Assembly: GCA_958510875.1 (NCBI GenBank)
Contig: OY294070.1
Location: 114,680,703 to 114,744,702 of the forward strand
Source: Endomychus coccineus
Taxonomy: Eukaryota; Arthropoda; Insecta; Coleoptera; Endomychidae
Direction: 5' to 3'
Length of the DNA stretch: 64,000 nt
The notes beneath the pieces were generated by a model. It was not told where the DNA came from and did no database searches. It worked only from the letters and a program-made list of their open reading frames with translations. Below are positions 1 to 12,530 of this stretch, piece by piece. The stretch's first letter is position 1, and the number at the start of each line of letters is the position of its first letter. The translations under genes and the position numbers were made by a program.

Positions 1-2740
1 TTTGATCATGTCCAGAGGTGTATTCATTCTTAAGCTTTTTGATAGCAGTTACAATTTGTGATTGAATCATTGATACAATATTTAAAAATGTTGAGGTTGT
101 AGTATAGGAATCTTATATCCCTATAAGAGATTACCTAAAATCCCTAAATCATATAATGCGACCTTATTTCTATTAGTAATGTTATTAAGTATATGTTTAG
201 ATCTCATAGCTAAACCCACTTAACAATATGTTTATTAAACATATTGTTTGGCACAGCTACCTTGACATCTTAGACTAGATTAACTAGGACGATAACAATA
301 ACAGTATATGACATAATAGATATATACTTATGTAGGACATTCAGATATTCATACATCATTCATATAATAGTCATCAATCATTATTGACGGTGTTGTCATT
401 GATTTGTGTCTGTACAGTTGTTATTATGTAGAGCGAGATATTAAGTCATAATGGTGTCGAACTCTACGTTGAGTAAAGTGTAACTCTTTTTATATGTGTG
501 TGTTTCTATTCCTATACCTCCACCAGGACCACGGGTCAGCTTAGGGCAAACCGCCTGACTTTAAGAGCTGGTCCCCACAAGGTACCAAATGCTTCAACAA
601 TTTCTTCGGAATCATTTTATAGTGTTTCATTAAAATGCATAGAACCAGGAATTCTAGTCGTGTATATACATAATATTGGAAGATATGAAAAAAATATTGC
701 GAATGGTTCATAGCTGTATTCACGGCTTGATTTCCCGAGGTCGGTACTCACCTAGGTAGAAACTTCCCGCATAAGCAGACAAATACATGATATTCAACTC
801 GGAGAATGTACACATAAAAAAAAGGGCTAATCGTATTGAAGGCATCTGATATTGTTTCACTTTGGCCGTACATTCCCGATGGTGTTTCTAATACAAACTA
901 TCTGAATATATATTAATCCAGATTCTACGGTTCCGTAAAGTGCATCTGATAGAATTAAAGTGAACATTTTGTGAAGAAACAAGATATAAATTTGGTCATG
1001 CTTGGTAGAGCGAATTTAATAGGAAGCTGTGAATGTTATCTTATACTCATTTCTATTGAACATTATATATTATTTGTGGAATCAGTATTAGAAACATTTA
1101 TTTTTTCGAATTCAATCGAATTATAATCTCAATATCAGAGTCTATTACAATCCAAACTTCTCAATTTATGCACCTTTGTTCGCAGCTATATCATAAATTT
1201 CTTCGAAACAGTTTGTTCATCTGGAACAAAATCAAAGATTGAACGATGAAATCATTGAAATAATTGCCAAATTGATGGAAATCTGAAATTTGCTGCATGA
1301 ATGAATAATACTTGGATGAAAGCTCAAAATTTTGAATTACCATTTGGTCATGATTTTTTTTTTCATAAAAATATCTTTCATTTGAAGTTTGAAACCTGAA
1401 AAAGATTAAAGTAAAAAGTGCTTGAATGGCTTAGAGATTATATAATATTCTGGAACAATCAAATGAACAAATTACAGCTATTATCCACAAAGGTAAACAG
1501 GTTTCTTCAGAACGACCTGTAACACTGCAGCTCATAGATACGTTACTTTGGTCTCTCAAGCTAATCAATGAAGTTTCAGAAAGCTTAGAACATGTTACGC
1601 CATCTAACCGACAGTAAATTCCCCACTAAAATAATCAATGCATTGGCAACATTTTCTATTCATATTGACTACACGAGAATAAAATACCTCACAAGAAAAA
1701 CAGTTTTAAAACTTCGTCGTTCGATAAGAAAATGAAGTCTCGAACTTGATAATGAAAGGGTCACTACCTTGAGCTCAACTAGTCCGCCTACCTGGAATCA
1801 CTTGTGGTAGAATAACAGACAAAATTCCCGATAAGCCATGCAAATATCTATAGTAAAGGGAGAGGTCGCCCTCCATTCGACGATGTTCTAGCGACTTCAA
1901 TGAGTTCCTAAGTGTGAGCTAAACTCCATACGGTTGTAGGAAGATTGCCAAATTCTTCAAAATTCTAAATAGGGAAACATCGCGTCGTTACACACAATTA
2001 TCATTGGATTTCTTATTTCTCCTCTCAAATGGAAACACTAATAAACATAAAAATTCTCGATAAAGATGGCAACAAACTGTTGGAACGTCAAAACGAAGAT
2101 AAATTAATTAAAAGTAAAAAACCTTGATAATAACAACAAACGAAAAACTTTTATCCTAATGGTTCAAGAATATAGATCATAAAAAACTGTATTACAGCTT
2201 TAATAACCTAGAGTGATCAATTAGAACCATCGTTAAGATTATACAATATTTACTTAGATGTATAGATGATACTAAAAGGTTGTACCTACTGAGAATCGTA
2301 AAACCATAAACATGTGATTCTGTTGAATAATTAGCTTGGACTGTGATATGTACGATTCTCATCCCTAATTTTTTTCATAAGCACCTTACCATGGAAATAT
2401 CCATAAAAAAAGGGAGAGATCGCCTTTCTACGAAGTTCTGGGGGAGGTCAATGAATTTGCAGGTGTGACATCACCAACCGTGGGAATAGCTCTCCTGTGA
2501 ATATAATCTTCAAGTGTATTATAGAAGCTGGACTTTAAATATGTGAACAGTACTCCGAGCAAAGTAAAATCTGTGGTTTGTAGGTTATGAGAAACTGCTG
2601 GAATGGGGAGAACCTCTTGGACCGATATAGAAGACCAATTAGTTGAAAAGCGGTTTTTGCAATGAACCTCACATGATATACGTATGTAAGGTGTTATTGT
2701 TGGTGGTACCGAGCATACATATGGAGGACTTCATGAGAAA
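1..2740. other. Non-coding AT-rich stretch
   Basis: No gene or recognisable element is visible. Short open frames near 498-723 exist on both strands but show no family motif. A perfect 12-bp inverted repeat with a 3-base loop lies at 222-248. Two short segments, around 1855-1930 and 2405-2475, resemble each other (both read roughly 'aaagggagag.tcgcc' and continue alike), so part of this stretch is probably decayed repeat DNA. Confidence 0.5.
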
Positions 2741-2749
2741 AGTTGTCAT

Positions 2750-3960
2750 ATCAGTGATTTTGATATCCGCCTTCCTTAAAAAATCTAATCTTGAATTTTG
2801 ATTGCATCAAACTCTGTTCAGTTATCAGATCCACATTTTGAAGTTCTTGCTAGATTGAAATTGCATCGACATGTCCGCTGTCGTGCTTCTTTTGCTTTAT
2901 CGCCATCGAGTGATATAGGAGCTCTGGATGAGGAAGAAGCATATAATGTAACATTATCTACAATGTTCTAGAGGTAACTCCCAACAGATCGTTGATATGA
3001 AGCAGAAACAAATCTGGTGCCAAAGAAAATCCATGTGCGACACAAGCGTTAACTATATCGGAAAGGACTCCATCAACCACCATATGAAGTAAACTATCTG
3101 AGGAAAAATTTGGTACTTCACGACAAAGTTAGTGAGGCAAACCATATGACGGAAGGTTTCTAAGAAGGCCTTGGTGCCAGACCAATGCCCTTAATATACA
3201 GTACCAAAAAGAGGCTTTGAACAGAGCGATAGCTTTACCTAGGCTTTACAGGTGATAAATATCAGAATTTGATGGATATTCAGCTGGTTCATTTGGAAAA
3301 TTATATGTTGCACCTGTGCACCTATGCTCGCGTGATTTAACTTGTAATTGTAGATAAGCGTGTATAAGAGTGTGATGACTAAATGAAGTGTCATTATTAC
3401 AGCATTGTGCTAGCTACAACATCACTTCTGGCTTGTGTCGCCATGATTAAGTGTCCAGGACTTGTTTTGTAGAGGATATTGGCCAGTCTCTGTCAAATGA
3501 ACCGAAAATATCTGATGCTAGAGATTCTCCATATATTTGCCATACGTGTGCTACGTAAGGAAGCAACTCTCTTATTGATCTCTGCTGATGAGAGCCCTAT
3601 TGAAGTTCATTCACGATTTTCCAGCTCTCTCTGTTTATAAGATGAGTCCAATGATGATTGCCTTCTGCATTACTGTAGAGATCACAAATAATAGTGCAAT
3701 GGATCTATAATCATTGGGAAGTGTCTTCTTTCCTTCTTTGAATTGGTTACACTATAGCTGTCTCCCAGTTTGGAAGGAAACACTCTAAATTTTTGTGAAA
3801 GGGTAAAGAACCTGCAAAGAACTAGTGTTAATTATGGATTCCATTTCTTGAGATCAGCAGGCAGAATTCCGTCTGACGCCATCCCATAACCTTTTTTGGT
3901 ATATGGACCGAACAGAATATCTCGTCATTCAATGAAGCCACGGAAAATGTTAGTTGCTTA
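2750..3960 (-). pseudogene. Decayed non-LTR retrotransposon reverse transcriptase
   Basis: Read on the minus strand in shifting frames, the stretch gives reverse-transcriptase landmarks in the right order. Near 3790-3660 there is an 'NDYRSIALLFVISTVM' segment, the RPIALLS block. Near 3080-2990 comes a segment of the type 'SLAPDLFLLHINDLL', corresponding to the GVPQGxVLxPxLFxLxINDL block. Degraded sequence follows where YADD should be. Many stops and frameshifts show it is dead. The layout fits a Jockey/CR1-like LINE. A plus-strand fragment at 37952-38470 has the same RPIALLS block and may be the same family. The exact ends cannot be set by eye. Confidence 0.6.
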
Positions 3961-4733
3961 GTGCCAATATGACGACACCAATCAATGTAACAGATTACAA
4001 ATGAACAAATTGCTTTGTTAGGTATTATCTACAGAGGTGATTAGATTGCACTGGATGGACCAGTAATCTCAGAAGGTCATTTCCTATTGGATAAATGGTA
4101 TTTAATACTACGACAAAGATATACACGTTTTCCTCGGATGAGCAACAGCTGTCCGAAACTATTACCCGATTTGTCACTGGTCGATCTATTCTAATATTGT
4201 ATGATTTTGTCTATAAGTCTAGATGTAAACCTTCTACTTTTTTTGATAATGCAGTCAACAATCACAATGAAAGTGTTGTATGCAACAACTGTATGTGTTC
4301 CTGATATCTCTTATATTGTTATTTCTCATCTTACTCTGTTTGATAGAAGGTATCTAACGTGAAGAATTCTCACAAAAACGTAGACTCTCATCAAAAACAG
4401 GAATAAAATTCTATATACTCTTAAATAAAACAAAAGATTGGTATTGCAAATGCTGATGGCTGTCATTTATCGGACATACTCACAGTAATAATATTTATTG
4501 AATTATGTTCTTCATAACCATGATTTATTTTAAATTGTCGTTTATAATGATCTTTGGGAATATGAAGGATTGTTACAAGATGATCCCAATAACTCGTAAT
4601 CAAGAAAGCCGTGCATTCACATACCAAATAAAATAAATAAATGCAGTTTGCCAAGTGTTCATGCAATATATTAATTATCAAGTTTCAGTAAACCTTTTAA
4701 AAATGTATCTTTATGAGCGCTCAAGAGATAAAA
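3961..4733. other. Non-coding stretch
   Basis: No coding potential or element recognised. A 69-residue open frame at 4095-4304 has no family motif and no partner nearby. Confidence 0.4.
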
Positions 4734-5892
4734 AAATACGGGCAGTCACCGAGAACTGCTGAAAGAAGTAAAAACTGACATTATGAAGTAACCAATTTAT
4801 TTTATGTTATCTTTGAATTATTGTAGCATCCGAAATTACAATTTTATTATTTTCAAATGAAAATTAATATAATTAGTTTTTCTTCAGTTTTCACAACTGT
4901 CAGCATTTCAATCAACAATTATATACATTTTTATGTTTAATAATAAAAATCGTATAATGGACGGTACAATCCCTGTGAAGAGTATGAATGTAACCCGATA
5001 GCCATTATAATAAAAGTTGTGTTTGTACTTGTTGTTGTAATTTCAGTAAATAAAACTATTAGCTTTATACTTTTTAATAAAAGCGAATGTATCTCAACAA
5101 CGCTAAAAACTGTCATGTTATAAAAACAAACAAAAAACAACACATAGCAACGAAGCTGAACACAGAACAAAGTGATGAATAGAAAATAGATTGTGATTCA
5201 ACTCAAACCAATAAATACACATTATTTCATTTTCAAAACATATTGTTTAATGATATTTACATCGATGTAAATAAAAGTAATGCTAAACAGCATTTTCTTC
5301 ATTTGCGTCGTCATTATCGGTAACGTCGACGATACTTAAACTATGAGATTAGATCCAAGCATGAAACATACTGTGGAATCAGGTTTGCTTATATATAAAA
5401 ACAGGCTACTATTACCGAGCACACATTATTTAATTATTACTTTTTACTCTGTAATAATTAAAGTATGTATTGTATTGCAAGAAAAGGTTCATTTTTCCAG
5501 TTAGCATAGAAATATAACTTTCGTCTGCACGAGGACGGAGGATTGAGTAATTGAATAACGTCGAGTATATGCGTGCTGTTGCAGCTGAATACAGTGTATA
5601 GTGTGTATACGCAGTGTATACGTATACCTGTCCTGTATACCGTAATCGAGAGCACTGACTCACACAGGCAGGCTCACCAACACCGACTGAGATATGCACA
5701 CATGTGTAAGCGTATAGAGAGACTGCCTGACGCCTGACACGAGTCCCGTACGGCCGCAGTTGCGCACGCAGCAGTATACATAATACCTAATATATATAGC
5801 CACAGCGTGACAGGACGTGACAGACTCATGGTTTTACCCCTCATCTGAAATAGCCCAACGCGCCTAAAGAAGTTTTCACTTCAAAAATTATT
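4734..5892. repeat. Helitron-like interspersed repeat, copy 1
   Basis: Starts with 'atacgggcagtcaccg' and ends near 'cttcaaaaat'. It is closely similar to 7549-8842 over both outer parts, but lacks the 270-base middle piece that carries a PIF1-helicase fragment in copy 2. A perfect 18-base palindrome built on ATCGAT lies at 5255-5272 and is kept in copy 2 at 8117-8134. Near the low-coordinate end the minus strand can pair 'gcagt' with 'actgc', a small hairpin as expected near a Helitron 3' end, but no clear CTRR terminus is seen. Likely a non-autonomous derivative. Confidence 0.6.
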
Positions 5893-6479
5893 GTACTTTG
5901 TACGTTATATAATCTCACAGCAAATATAACTATTGGAATGAAGGTGGAAATTTAAGTGTTCGTATCTTTAGAAAATAAACATTATCAAATATACTATAGT
6001 CGACGAAATGAAGCACAACAACGCTCTAAAATGAGACTAAATTTTAAAACTAGTTGTAACAAACCCTGATAAAATGCACCTTGAGGTAAGTATATTGATC
6101 GTAATAAAACGCCTAAGTAATAATTTTATTTCTTTCCACAAAATAAAGAAAGAAATGATAAGAGTAATTTATTAATATTTTAAAACAAATGAAATGAAAA
6201 TAATTTAGACTTGATTTTTACTGGCAGTTACTAATTAGTCACGGTAAAACAGAAGAATAATAATTTTTGAGCATCAAATTGTTATTGCAAATTGTATAAC
6301 AACCTAATAAACTATAACAAGTATAACAACTATAGCAATTCGGTAAATACCTTGTTGAATGATGGTCGCTATGAATAGATTTCAAAGAACCCTTCATCTA
6401 AATTCGTTGAATTAGTGAATCATTTTTCGCTATAATCTCCAATCATTTAAAATAATAACTTTCGGATCTTTACCTTCCT
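5893..6479. other. Non-coding AT-rich gap
   Basis: AT-rich sequence between a repeat and the Penelope-like copy. Nothing is recognised. Confidence 0.4.
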
Positions 6480-7548
6480 AAACCTTATTACTTAGGTACC
6501 CAATATTGATGAACCAGGTAATTTCATGAGACCATTCACACACTAGTTGTCCCACGTATAACCTGACAAAATGATTACTTGAAGAATTTATCAATTTCCG
6601 TGTTGCACCAACTTTAGCTGTGAAGAATTCTTCAGAGCTAATTGGAAAATTGAAATATATCAAACTTGAACCTGATGATACTCTCGTTTCATTCAATTTC
6701 GTTTCGCTATTTACAAATACTCCAATGAGTATTTGAGTACGATAAACGTTCTGAAGAATTGGCTTTCAAATAGCAATATTCCAAAACAAACTACACAGAA
6801 TAAGTGCTCCTTATACGTCTTTATGTATGGAGCAAATCATTTCACTTTTACCGAAAGCTACTATGAACTAACAAGCGGATGTGCAATGTGCAATCCACAC
6901 TATTTTCCTAAACGAACTCACTAGAACTGAATTAAACCACTTTCCGAAAGTATGGCAAGGTTTGACGATGATATTTCCGCGAATATAAGTAAGATTTTGA
7001 TTTACAAGACTTTTTGAACACGCTCAATAGACAATTCGATTCATTCAAATTCACTGTCGGAATAGAAACAGATAACCAGCTCCCTTTCCTTGATATTAAC
7101 ATTACAATAGATGAACACATGGAATTCGACATATACAAAAAATCCACTCAACCAAATAGTTATACTCCTGTGGATTCATTCAAACCAATTAATTATGACA
7201 TAGTTCCATTTAATTGTCCATAGAACTTTTAACGAAGTTGTGAAACTTCAGCAAATAGCATTGGACAATAGTTACGACAAATCTTCGATCAATAATTTAA
7301 TCTCTAGACAAAAAAGGAAAATGGACCCAGGTCATTAACCAAACTAGAGCAACTACCTTCAAATATTTGAAAAGAATTAACAAGTTTTACTATTCATCCT
7401 TCAGTAATCAATAAATTCCAGTTTCCGACTTCGACAAATTCGGGATTTACAAAATCGATTGAGTCGTGTTCAAATTGCTAGCTATGTGGGCCAAACTGGA
7501 AGGAATATTCTAACTAGGTATTGAGAACAGTTTGCCCATATAACAAAA
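6480..7548 (+). pseudogene. Penelope-like element (lineage A), RT to GIY-YIG, first part
   Basis: Shifting frames on the plus strand give consecutive Penelope-like landmarks. These are a 'LVSFNFVSLFTNTP' block near 6690, 'ESYYELTSGCAM' near 6860-6890 (normally followed by GxPLSP), 'NQLPFLDINI' near 7075-7105, and 'EFDIYKKSTQPNSYTP' near 7125-7175. The start of the GIY-YIG endonuclease ('CSNC.LCGPNWKE') lies near 7470-7510. Stops and frameshifts make it inactive. The minus-strand copy at 31935-33335 is the same lineage and shows what the unbroken order should be. The element is interrupted at about 7548 by an inserted repeat and resumes at about 8843. Confidence 0.75.
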
Positions 7549-8842
7549 GAAATACGGGCAGTCACCGACCTCTGCTGACTGAAGTGAAAACTGACATTAT
7601 AAAGTAACCAATTTATTTTGGGAATTTCATCCAAATTCGTATGATTTCACCAGTATCTTCTCTTTCTATATTACACAATTTTCCGACAGTGCCATTATAC
7701 AATCCATCCCCAACATCTGTGTTATTAGTTATCATGTATGGTCGGTTAAGAACTAAAATTAACTCGTATGGTAATCCACCCGTTTCATCGGTTCTCATTT
7801 TATGTAACTTCTGCCTGACGAAATGTTGTTGCTCAGTATTATGAAAACCAACGTCTACGGAATTTAGTATGGAGTTGTTATACTCTTAGCATCCGAAATT
7901 ACAATTTTATTATTTTTAAATGAAAATTAATATAATTAGTTTTTCTTCAGTTTTCACAACTTTCAGCATTTCAATCAACAATTATATACATTTTTATATT
8001 TTATAATGAAAAACTTATGATGGGCGGTACAATCACTGTAAAGAGTATGAATGTAACCCAATAGTCATTATAATAAATACACATCATTTCATTTTCAAAA
8101 CATATTATTCACTGATATTTACATCGATGTAAATGAAAGTAATGTTAAACAGCATTCGTCCGAATTAAAGATGTCTACGGATGGTGGTGAAAAAAACATC
8201 TTCAATTCGGACCAATGAACAAATAATCTAAAAAGAAACGCAGAATGTAAAGATATAAACATTTTCGTCAATTGTCAATATGATCGTACATTGCACCACA
8301 AATAATTATTTGAAATAAAAGTTTGTACGTTCGTATTAGTAGTATTAAAAAGAACATCAAGACGATACTCACTATTATATTTGATACTGTGATCCAACAT
8401 TCGAACAATGAAAATAATAAACTAGATATAACACAACGTCATCAATGTGTAGTACGCATGCAAAAGTTCTTACTTGTACACATCACTAATGTTATATTCT
8501 TATGACAAGAATTATATTCACAATATTTAGAACCTTGCACGTAGATACGATACTAAGTACACAATGTACAATTAATAAATTCAATAAAAATATAACTTTC
8601 GTCTGCACGAGGACCGAGGATTGAGTAAATGAATAACGTCGAGTATCCGACTCAGATATGCACACGTGTGTAAGCGTAACGAGAGTGCCTGATGCCTGAT
8701 CTGAGTAGTTGCGCACGCAGCAGTATACATAATACCTGATATATATATACCTACAGCGTAACTGTACGTGACGGACTCATGGTTTTACCCCCCATCTGAA
8801 ATAGCTCAACGCGCCTAAAAAAGTTTCCACTCCAAAAATAAT
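7549..8842. repeat. Helitron-like interspersed repeat, copy 2, inserted in Penelope-like element A
   Basis: Shares its outer parts with 4734-5892 but has an extra middle piece (about 7620-7890) with a helicase fragment. The ends are fixed by comparison with the uninterrupted Penelope copy near 32220-32270 (minus strand): there 'cccatatgaagaaaaataat' is continuous, whereas here the insert lies between 'cccatataacaaaaga' and 'aataatggcgaac'. No clear target-site duplication is seen, which fits Helitron insertion. An imperfect hairpin with 21-base arms lies inside at 8154-8216. Confidence 0.65.
7613..7798 (-). pseudogene. PIF1-type helicase C-terminal fragment (Helitron)
   Basis: The 61-residue frame reads 'LPYELILVLNRPYMITNN' and then 'DGLYNGTVGKL'. 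This is the conserved segment near the C-terminus of PIF1-family helicases, where the equivalent of 'xPFxLxxxxPVMLxxNxDxxxGLxNGTxG' occurs. Such helicases occur in Helitron Rep-Hel proteins and as PIF1-like host genes. Only this short piece is present and the Rep domain and helicase core are absent. It lies inside the interspersed repeat at 7549-8842 and is missing from its sister copy at 4734-5892, so it is best read as a Helitron remnant. Confidence 0.65.
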
Positions 8843-9175
8843 GGCGAACAATCAGTGTTAGCTGAAAATATTTTGAATACAGGCCAAACCATTCCTCTTG
8901 AAAGCGTATCTTTTTTTAAACACAGTACCTACGGACAAATATCAAGGTAATTTAGAAGAGATGGAATTGTATAAACGAAAATGAAATTCATTAAATTCAG
9001 ATTTATTTCCAGCTGTGGGTAACTCCTTATTGTTTGCATTATTCACCAGAAATAGTATTTGAACAGGCACATTTTGTTTCCTAATCTAATGTACTCTGAT
9101 GATGACTACTTGGTCCTCGGTACTTTAACAGTATTTTTGGTGGATAAGCGTGATTGTTTCTCATTTATAGCGTAA
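8843..9175 (+). pseudogene. Penelope-like element (lineage A), 3' part after interruption
   Basis: Reading resumes with 'NGEQSVLAENILNTGQTIP', which corresponds to 'DEKSAVAERIFNTVHTIP' in the copy at 31935-33335 (minus strand). The 3' flank also matches that copy: a 'ctctgatgatg.ctacttgg' stretch near 9098 and a following 'cagtatttttggtgga' stretch appear in both. The element therefore extends to about 9175. Confidence 0.7.
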
Positions 9176-9921
9176 AATAACGTCTTATTTTGAATAGATT
9201 AAAGTATAGGTCAGGGTGTAGAATGTAACCAGACATATATTTCCAATTGATAGGTACATGCTAATAGAATGACTATAGACACGCCTTATATAAATCAATC
9301 CCAACATCTATACAGAAATTGGTTCGAATTGGACTTATTGAAAATGCGAAATCGATGTATATATTCTAGAGAATCGCCATCCATAATAGTTGAGTCTTGC
9401 AAATATATGGAAATATCATATTAATATATCCTTATATTGCGACATATATGGCAGTTAGCAATGATAGAACCATGTTAGCTAAATTTTTAATGCTTGATGT
9501 TCGATGTACTCAATGTTCATATAAATATCGAGTACATGCTCGCATATCATTCTACAAAAATTCAGAACGTAATCGTGGCTATCCATCTACATAAATATTA
9601 CTTCATAGGAGGCCGATATTAATTACCCTGGCAGTAATTATGCCGCGCCCTGCTCCCGTACGGAACAATGTTTCGAACTGCAAAAAGAACATGTAGGGCT
9701 ACCAATAAGTCGCACATATTTTACGAGTTTAGTTTCATTAGATATCTAACATAAATACTCCGCGTCAGAGCTATAAATTATCTATTGCTTCTCCAACACA
9801 GAAGTTTGTTACCTCGTTACTTGCGAATCATGGAACAATTAATAACCATCAAATAATAAGGAACAACGTATGTTAGATCGAATAAATATAAGAACATCGA
9901 AGTCTTACGGTCATTTTCGAA
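9176..9921. other. Non-coding AT-rich gap
   Basis: No gene or element recognised. Open frames of about 65 residues occur by chance only. Confidence 0.4.
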
Positions 9922-9923
9922 TA

Positions 9924-10020
9924 TACAGGATGTCGCACGACGTTTTCACAGTCCAATTTCTCGAAAACTGTTAATATGATATATATAAAATTTGGCAGAT
10001 ATAAACAGTCGAAACTAATG
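9924..10020 (+). repeat. Left terminal inverted repeat of mariner-like transposon
   Basis: Pairs with 13762-13858 over 97 bases with few mismatches. Flanked by TA. Confidence 0.8.
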
Positions 10021-10315
10021 ATTATATTTATTATGAAATGACTCCCGTTTTTCCTGTCACTTCGAGTCACGTGACCCCAACATTTTTTAAATGATAATAA
10101 GGGCTATTTATTTTTACTAAATTTATTGAAGCAATATTTTACACTAAGAAATTTAGGTGACTATGAAACAAATAACTATTGTAGCAACAACATGTGTTGT
10201 CATTCAGTATTGTTAGGTGAAGTTTATTCAAGAACTGTCATTGATTATTAGTAATAAAGATTCTTGACCCAGTATGAATTATATATAAAAATTCTTGGGA
10301 AATAGGTCACAATAA

Positions 10316-10950
10316 CACTCTGTTTTAAAATTTTTCGTCTTTACGTACGTTTCGTTCTCACGACCATCATCAGAAGACTCACTATGTAAAAGTAAAAAAA
10401 AGGGGTTTATTAAAACTAATTATATCACAAGCGTCCAAATCGCACAAATTTAATTTCAATCAAAAGAGCCCACGCCGTCGAAACGAACCGAGCCACGAAT
10501 AATCGAAATTGTATCGTCAATATTAAAGTATAAAAATTCTTTTGTAGTAAGAATCCGTTATTCAGTAATATTCTCAAAATGTATAAGTTCATGTTGGTAT
10601 TCTCACATCAACTGAAGACGAAGTTATTTGTCGAGTACCTACCCTCGACCCAGATGTGTAATTTATGAGATACTTAGAAGGTTCAGACCTTTACTGGAAT
10701 ATTACTACAACGCATTCTTCTTAAAAACATTTTCAACAATTATAAAGACGTATGTAGGAATTTGCAAGAGATTATTTAATCAAATTAGTATAAATATGAC
10801 TTAGATTTTGTGTATCAGCCCCATGGTTTACAGACTTGGAATCCCGTATTATGTGAATCATCTCCAGGATAGATCTTTTATAATAATTGGTTTCCTTAGT
10901 TAAGATATTAACATTTTTGTAATCAAATTGATGGTTACAATCAAAGCAGT
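10316..10950. repeat. Left inverted arm (pseudo-LTR) of Penelope-like B
   Basis: Inverse complement of 11850-12474 over essentially its whole length with scattered mismatches. On the minus strand it continues the coding sequence past 10952 after one TAG and ends with 'SHIYTNLIK' and a stop near 10800. It then runs through the 3' flank containing 'cttacgt.cgtttcg', a motif that recurs at 16470 and 19240. Confidence 0.75.
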
Positions 10951-10951
10951 G

Positions 10952-11872
10952 CTAAGCAAAGGCGGTGGAATTTTGTAAGTTATTATTTCTTGTGCTATAT
11001 TTATGGCCATACATTCTTTTTTGTAAATATTGTCTAGAGATCCCAGTATAGGTTCCATCACAATCTAAACAATTCAATTTATATTCTGTGTGGGTTTGTT
11101 TATCTTTAGGTATTACAGGTTTTAGATTTGAGAAATATTTCCCAACACAGTTAGTAGGTTTATGCGCAACATTTATATCATACTTTTTCAAACACTTCTT
11201 GATTTCCTCTGAGGTCTCCGGAATGTATGGTAAAGTTATAAAATTGTCTGTAATACCTTTTATGTTATTCTTATATGACGAACCATTATAGATTTTGTTT
11301 ATTCTCTCTTTAATGATAGGATTGGAAAAGGTTTTTGGGTAGCCATTCATTTCTAGTGTATTACGAACAATATTTAAATTTTTGGGGCGGTCATCTGCGT
11401 GGGACAATTTTATCGCGCGGTTCGTAAGGCTGTTTACGACACTTTTCTTATAACAAGCTGGTGCAACGGAATTGAAGTGAAGATAACGTTGAGACCAAAC
11501 TTCTTTAGTAAACCAAGAGGTTTTTATTTTTCCATCTGCATCATGCCTAATGTTCATATCTAGGAAATTTATGTTTTTGTTTAATTCTATTTCACAAGTG
11601 AATTGAAGTTTACAGTGGAAATTGTTAAATTTATCAATTACGTATTGAATTTTATCGTTGGGAACACACATAAGGCAATCGTCTACATATCGTTTGAAGA
11701 ATACAGGCCGAAAATCTAATGAACTCATAACAGAATCCTCTAGGCACTCCATAACGAGATTAGCAATGGTAGCTGAAATAGGAGATCCCATTGCTGTGCC
11801 GAATATTTGTCCAAAATATTGCTCACCATACTGAAAGTATGTGCAAAGTACTGCTTTGATTATAACCATCAA
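10952..11872 (-). pseudogene. Penelope-like reverse transcriptase and GIY-YIG endonuclease, 5'-truncated
   Basis: The 306-residue frame holds the second half of a Penelope-type polymerase. It contains 'FGTAMGSPISATIANLVME', then the catalytic 'RYVDDCL', then 'NINFLDMNI'. A spacer follows, and then a GIY-YIG endonuclease start, 'YKLNCLDCDGTYTGISRQY' with 'RMYGHK' after it. The GIY-YIG domain after the polymerase is diagnostic for Penelope-like elements, which use it to nick target DNA. The first about 14 residues come from the inverted arm and not from the real protein, so the N-terminal half is missing. The frame stops at a TAG in the C-terminal region, but the same frame continues to a natural end near 10800. 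Dead copy; the longest intact RT stretch of this class in the window. Confidence 0.85.
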
Positions 11873-12474
11873 TTTGATTACAAAAAAGTTAATATCTTAA
11901 CTAAGGAAACCAATTATCATAAAAGATCTATCCTGGAGATGATTCACATAAAACGGGATTCCAAGTCTGTAAACCATAGGGCTGATACACAAAATCTAAG
12001 TCATATTTATACTAATTTGATTAAATAATCTCTTGCAAATTCCTACATACGTCTTTATAATTGTTGAAAATGTTTTTAAGAAGAATGCGTTGTAGTAATA
12101 TTCCAATACAGGTCTGAACCTTCTAAGTATCTCATAAATTACACATCTGGGTCGAGGGTGGGTACTCGACAAATAACTTCGTCTTCAGTTGATGTGAGAA
12201 TACCAACATGAACTTACACATTTTGAGAATATTACTGAATAGCGGATTCTTACTACAAAAGAATTTTTATACTTTAATATTGACGATACAATTTCGATAA
12301 TTCGTGGCTCGGTTCGTCGTGGGCTCTTTTGATTGAAATTAAATTTGTGCGATTTGGACGCTCGTGATATAATTAGTTTTAAGAAACCCCTTTTTTTTAC
12401 TTTAACATAGTGAGTCTTCCGATGATGGTCGAGAGACCGAAACGTACGTAAAGACAAAAAATTTTAAAACAGAG
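11850..12474. repeat. Right inverted arm (pseudo-LTR) of Penelope-like B
   Basis: Inverse of 10316-10950. On the plus strand, 11830-12028 encodes the same C-terminal tail ('YCFDYNHQFDYKKVNILT' to 'SHIYTNLIK'), here without the TAG seen in the other arm. The two arms therefore document the ancestral reading frame. Confidence 0.75.
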
Positions 12475-12530
12475 TTTTATATTTAATTATTAGTCATAAT
12501 CTGTGAGGACACTGTAATAATAAGTAAATA

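Larger units (their letters stand above)
10250..12490 (-). mobile_element. Penelope-like element (lineage B) with inverted arms
   Basis: A reverse-transcriptase/GIY-YIG fragment on the minus strand (10952-11872) lies between two inverted arms of about 630 bases (10316-10950 and 11850-12474). The arms hold the 3' end of the element, including C-terminal codons and 3' non-coding sequence. Inverted or tandem partial copies of this kind (pseudo-LTRs) are known for Penelope-like elements. The outer junctions read 'attattagtaata' at about 10243 and 'attattagtcata' at about 12488, a possible short target duplication. It has inserted inside the mariner-like transposon. Confidence 0.75.

Noticed and set aside
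498..723. Overlapping 60-71-codon frames on both strands
   Set aside because: No motif, no conserved context; within the length expected by chance.
8154..8216. microRNA gene
   Set aside because: The hairpin is plausible, but it sits in an interspersed repeat and nothing supports processing; kept only as an observation.
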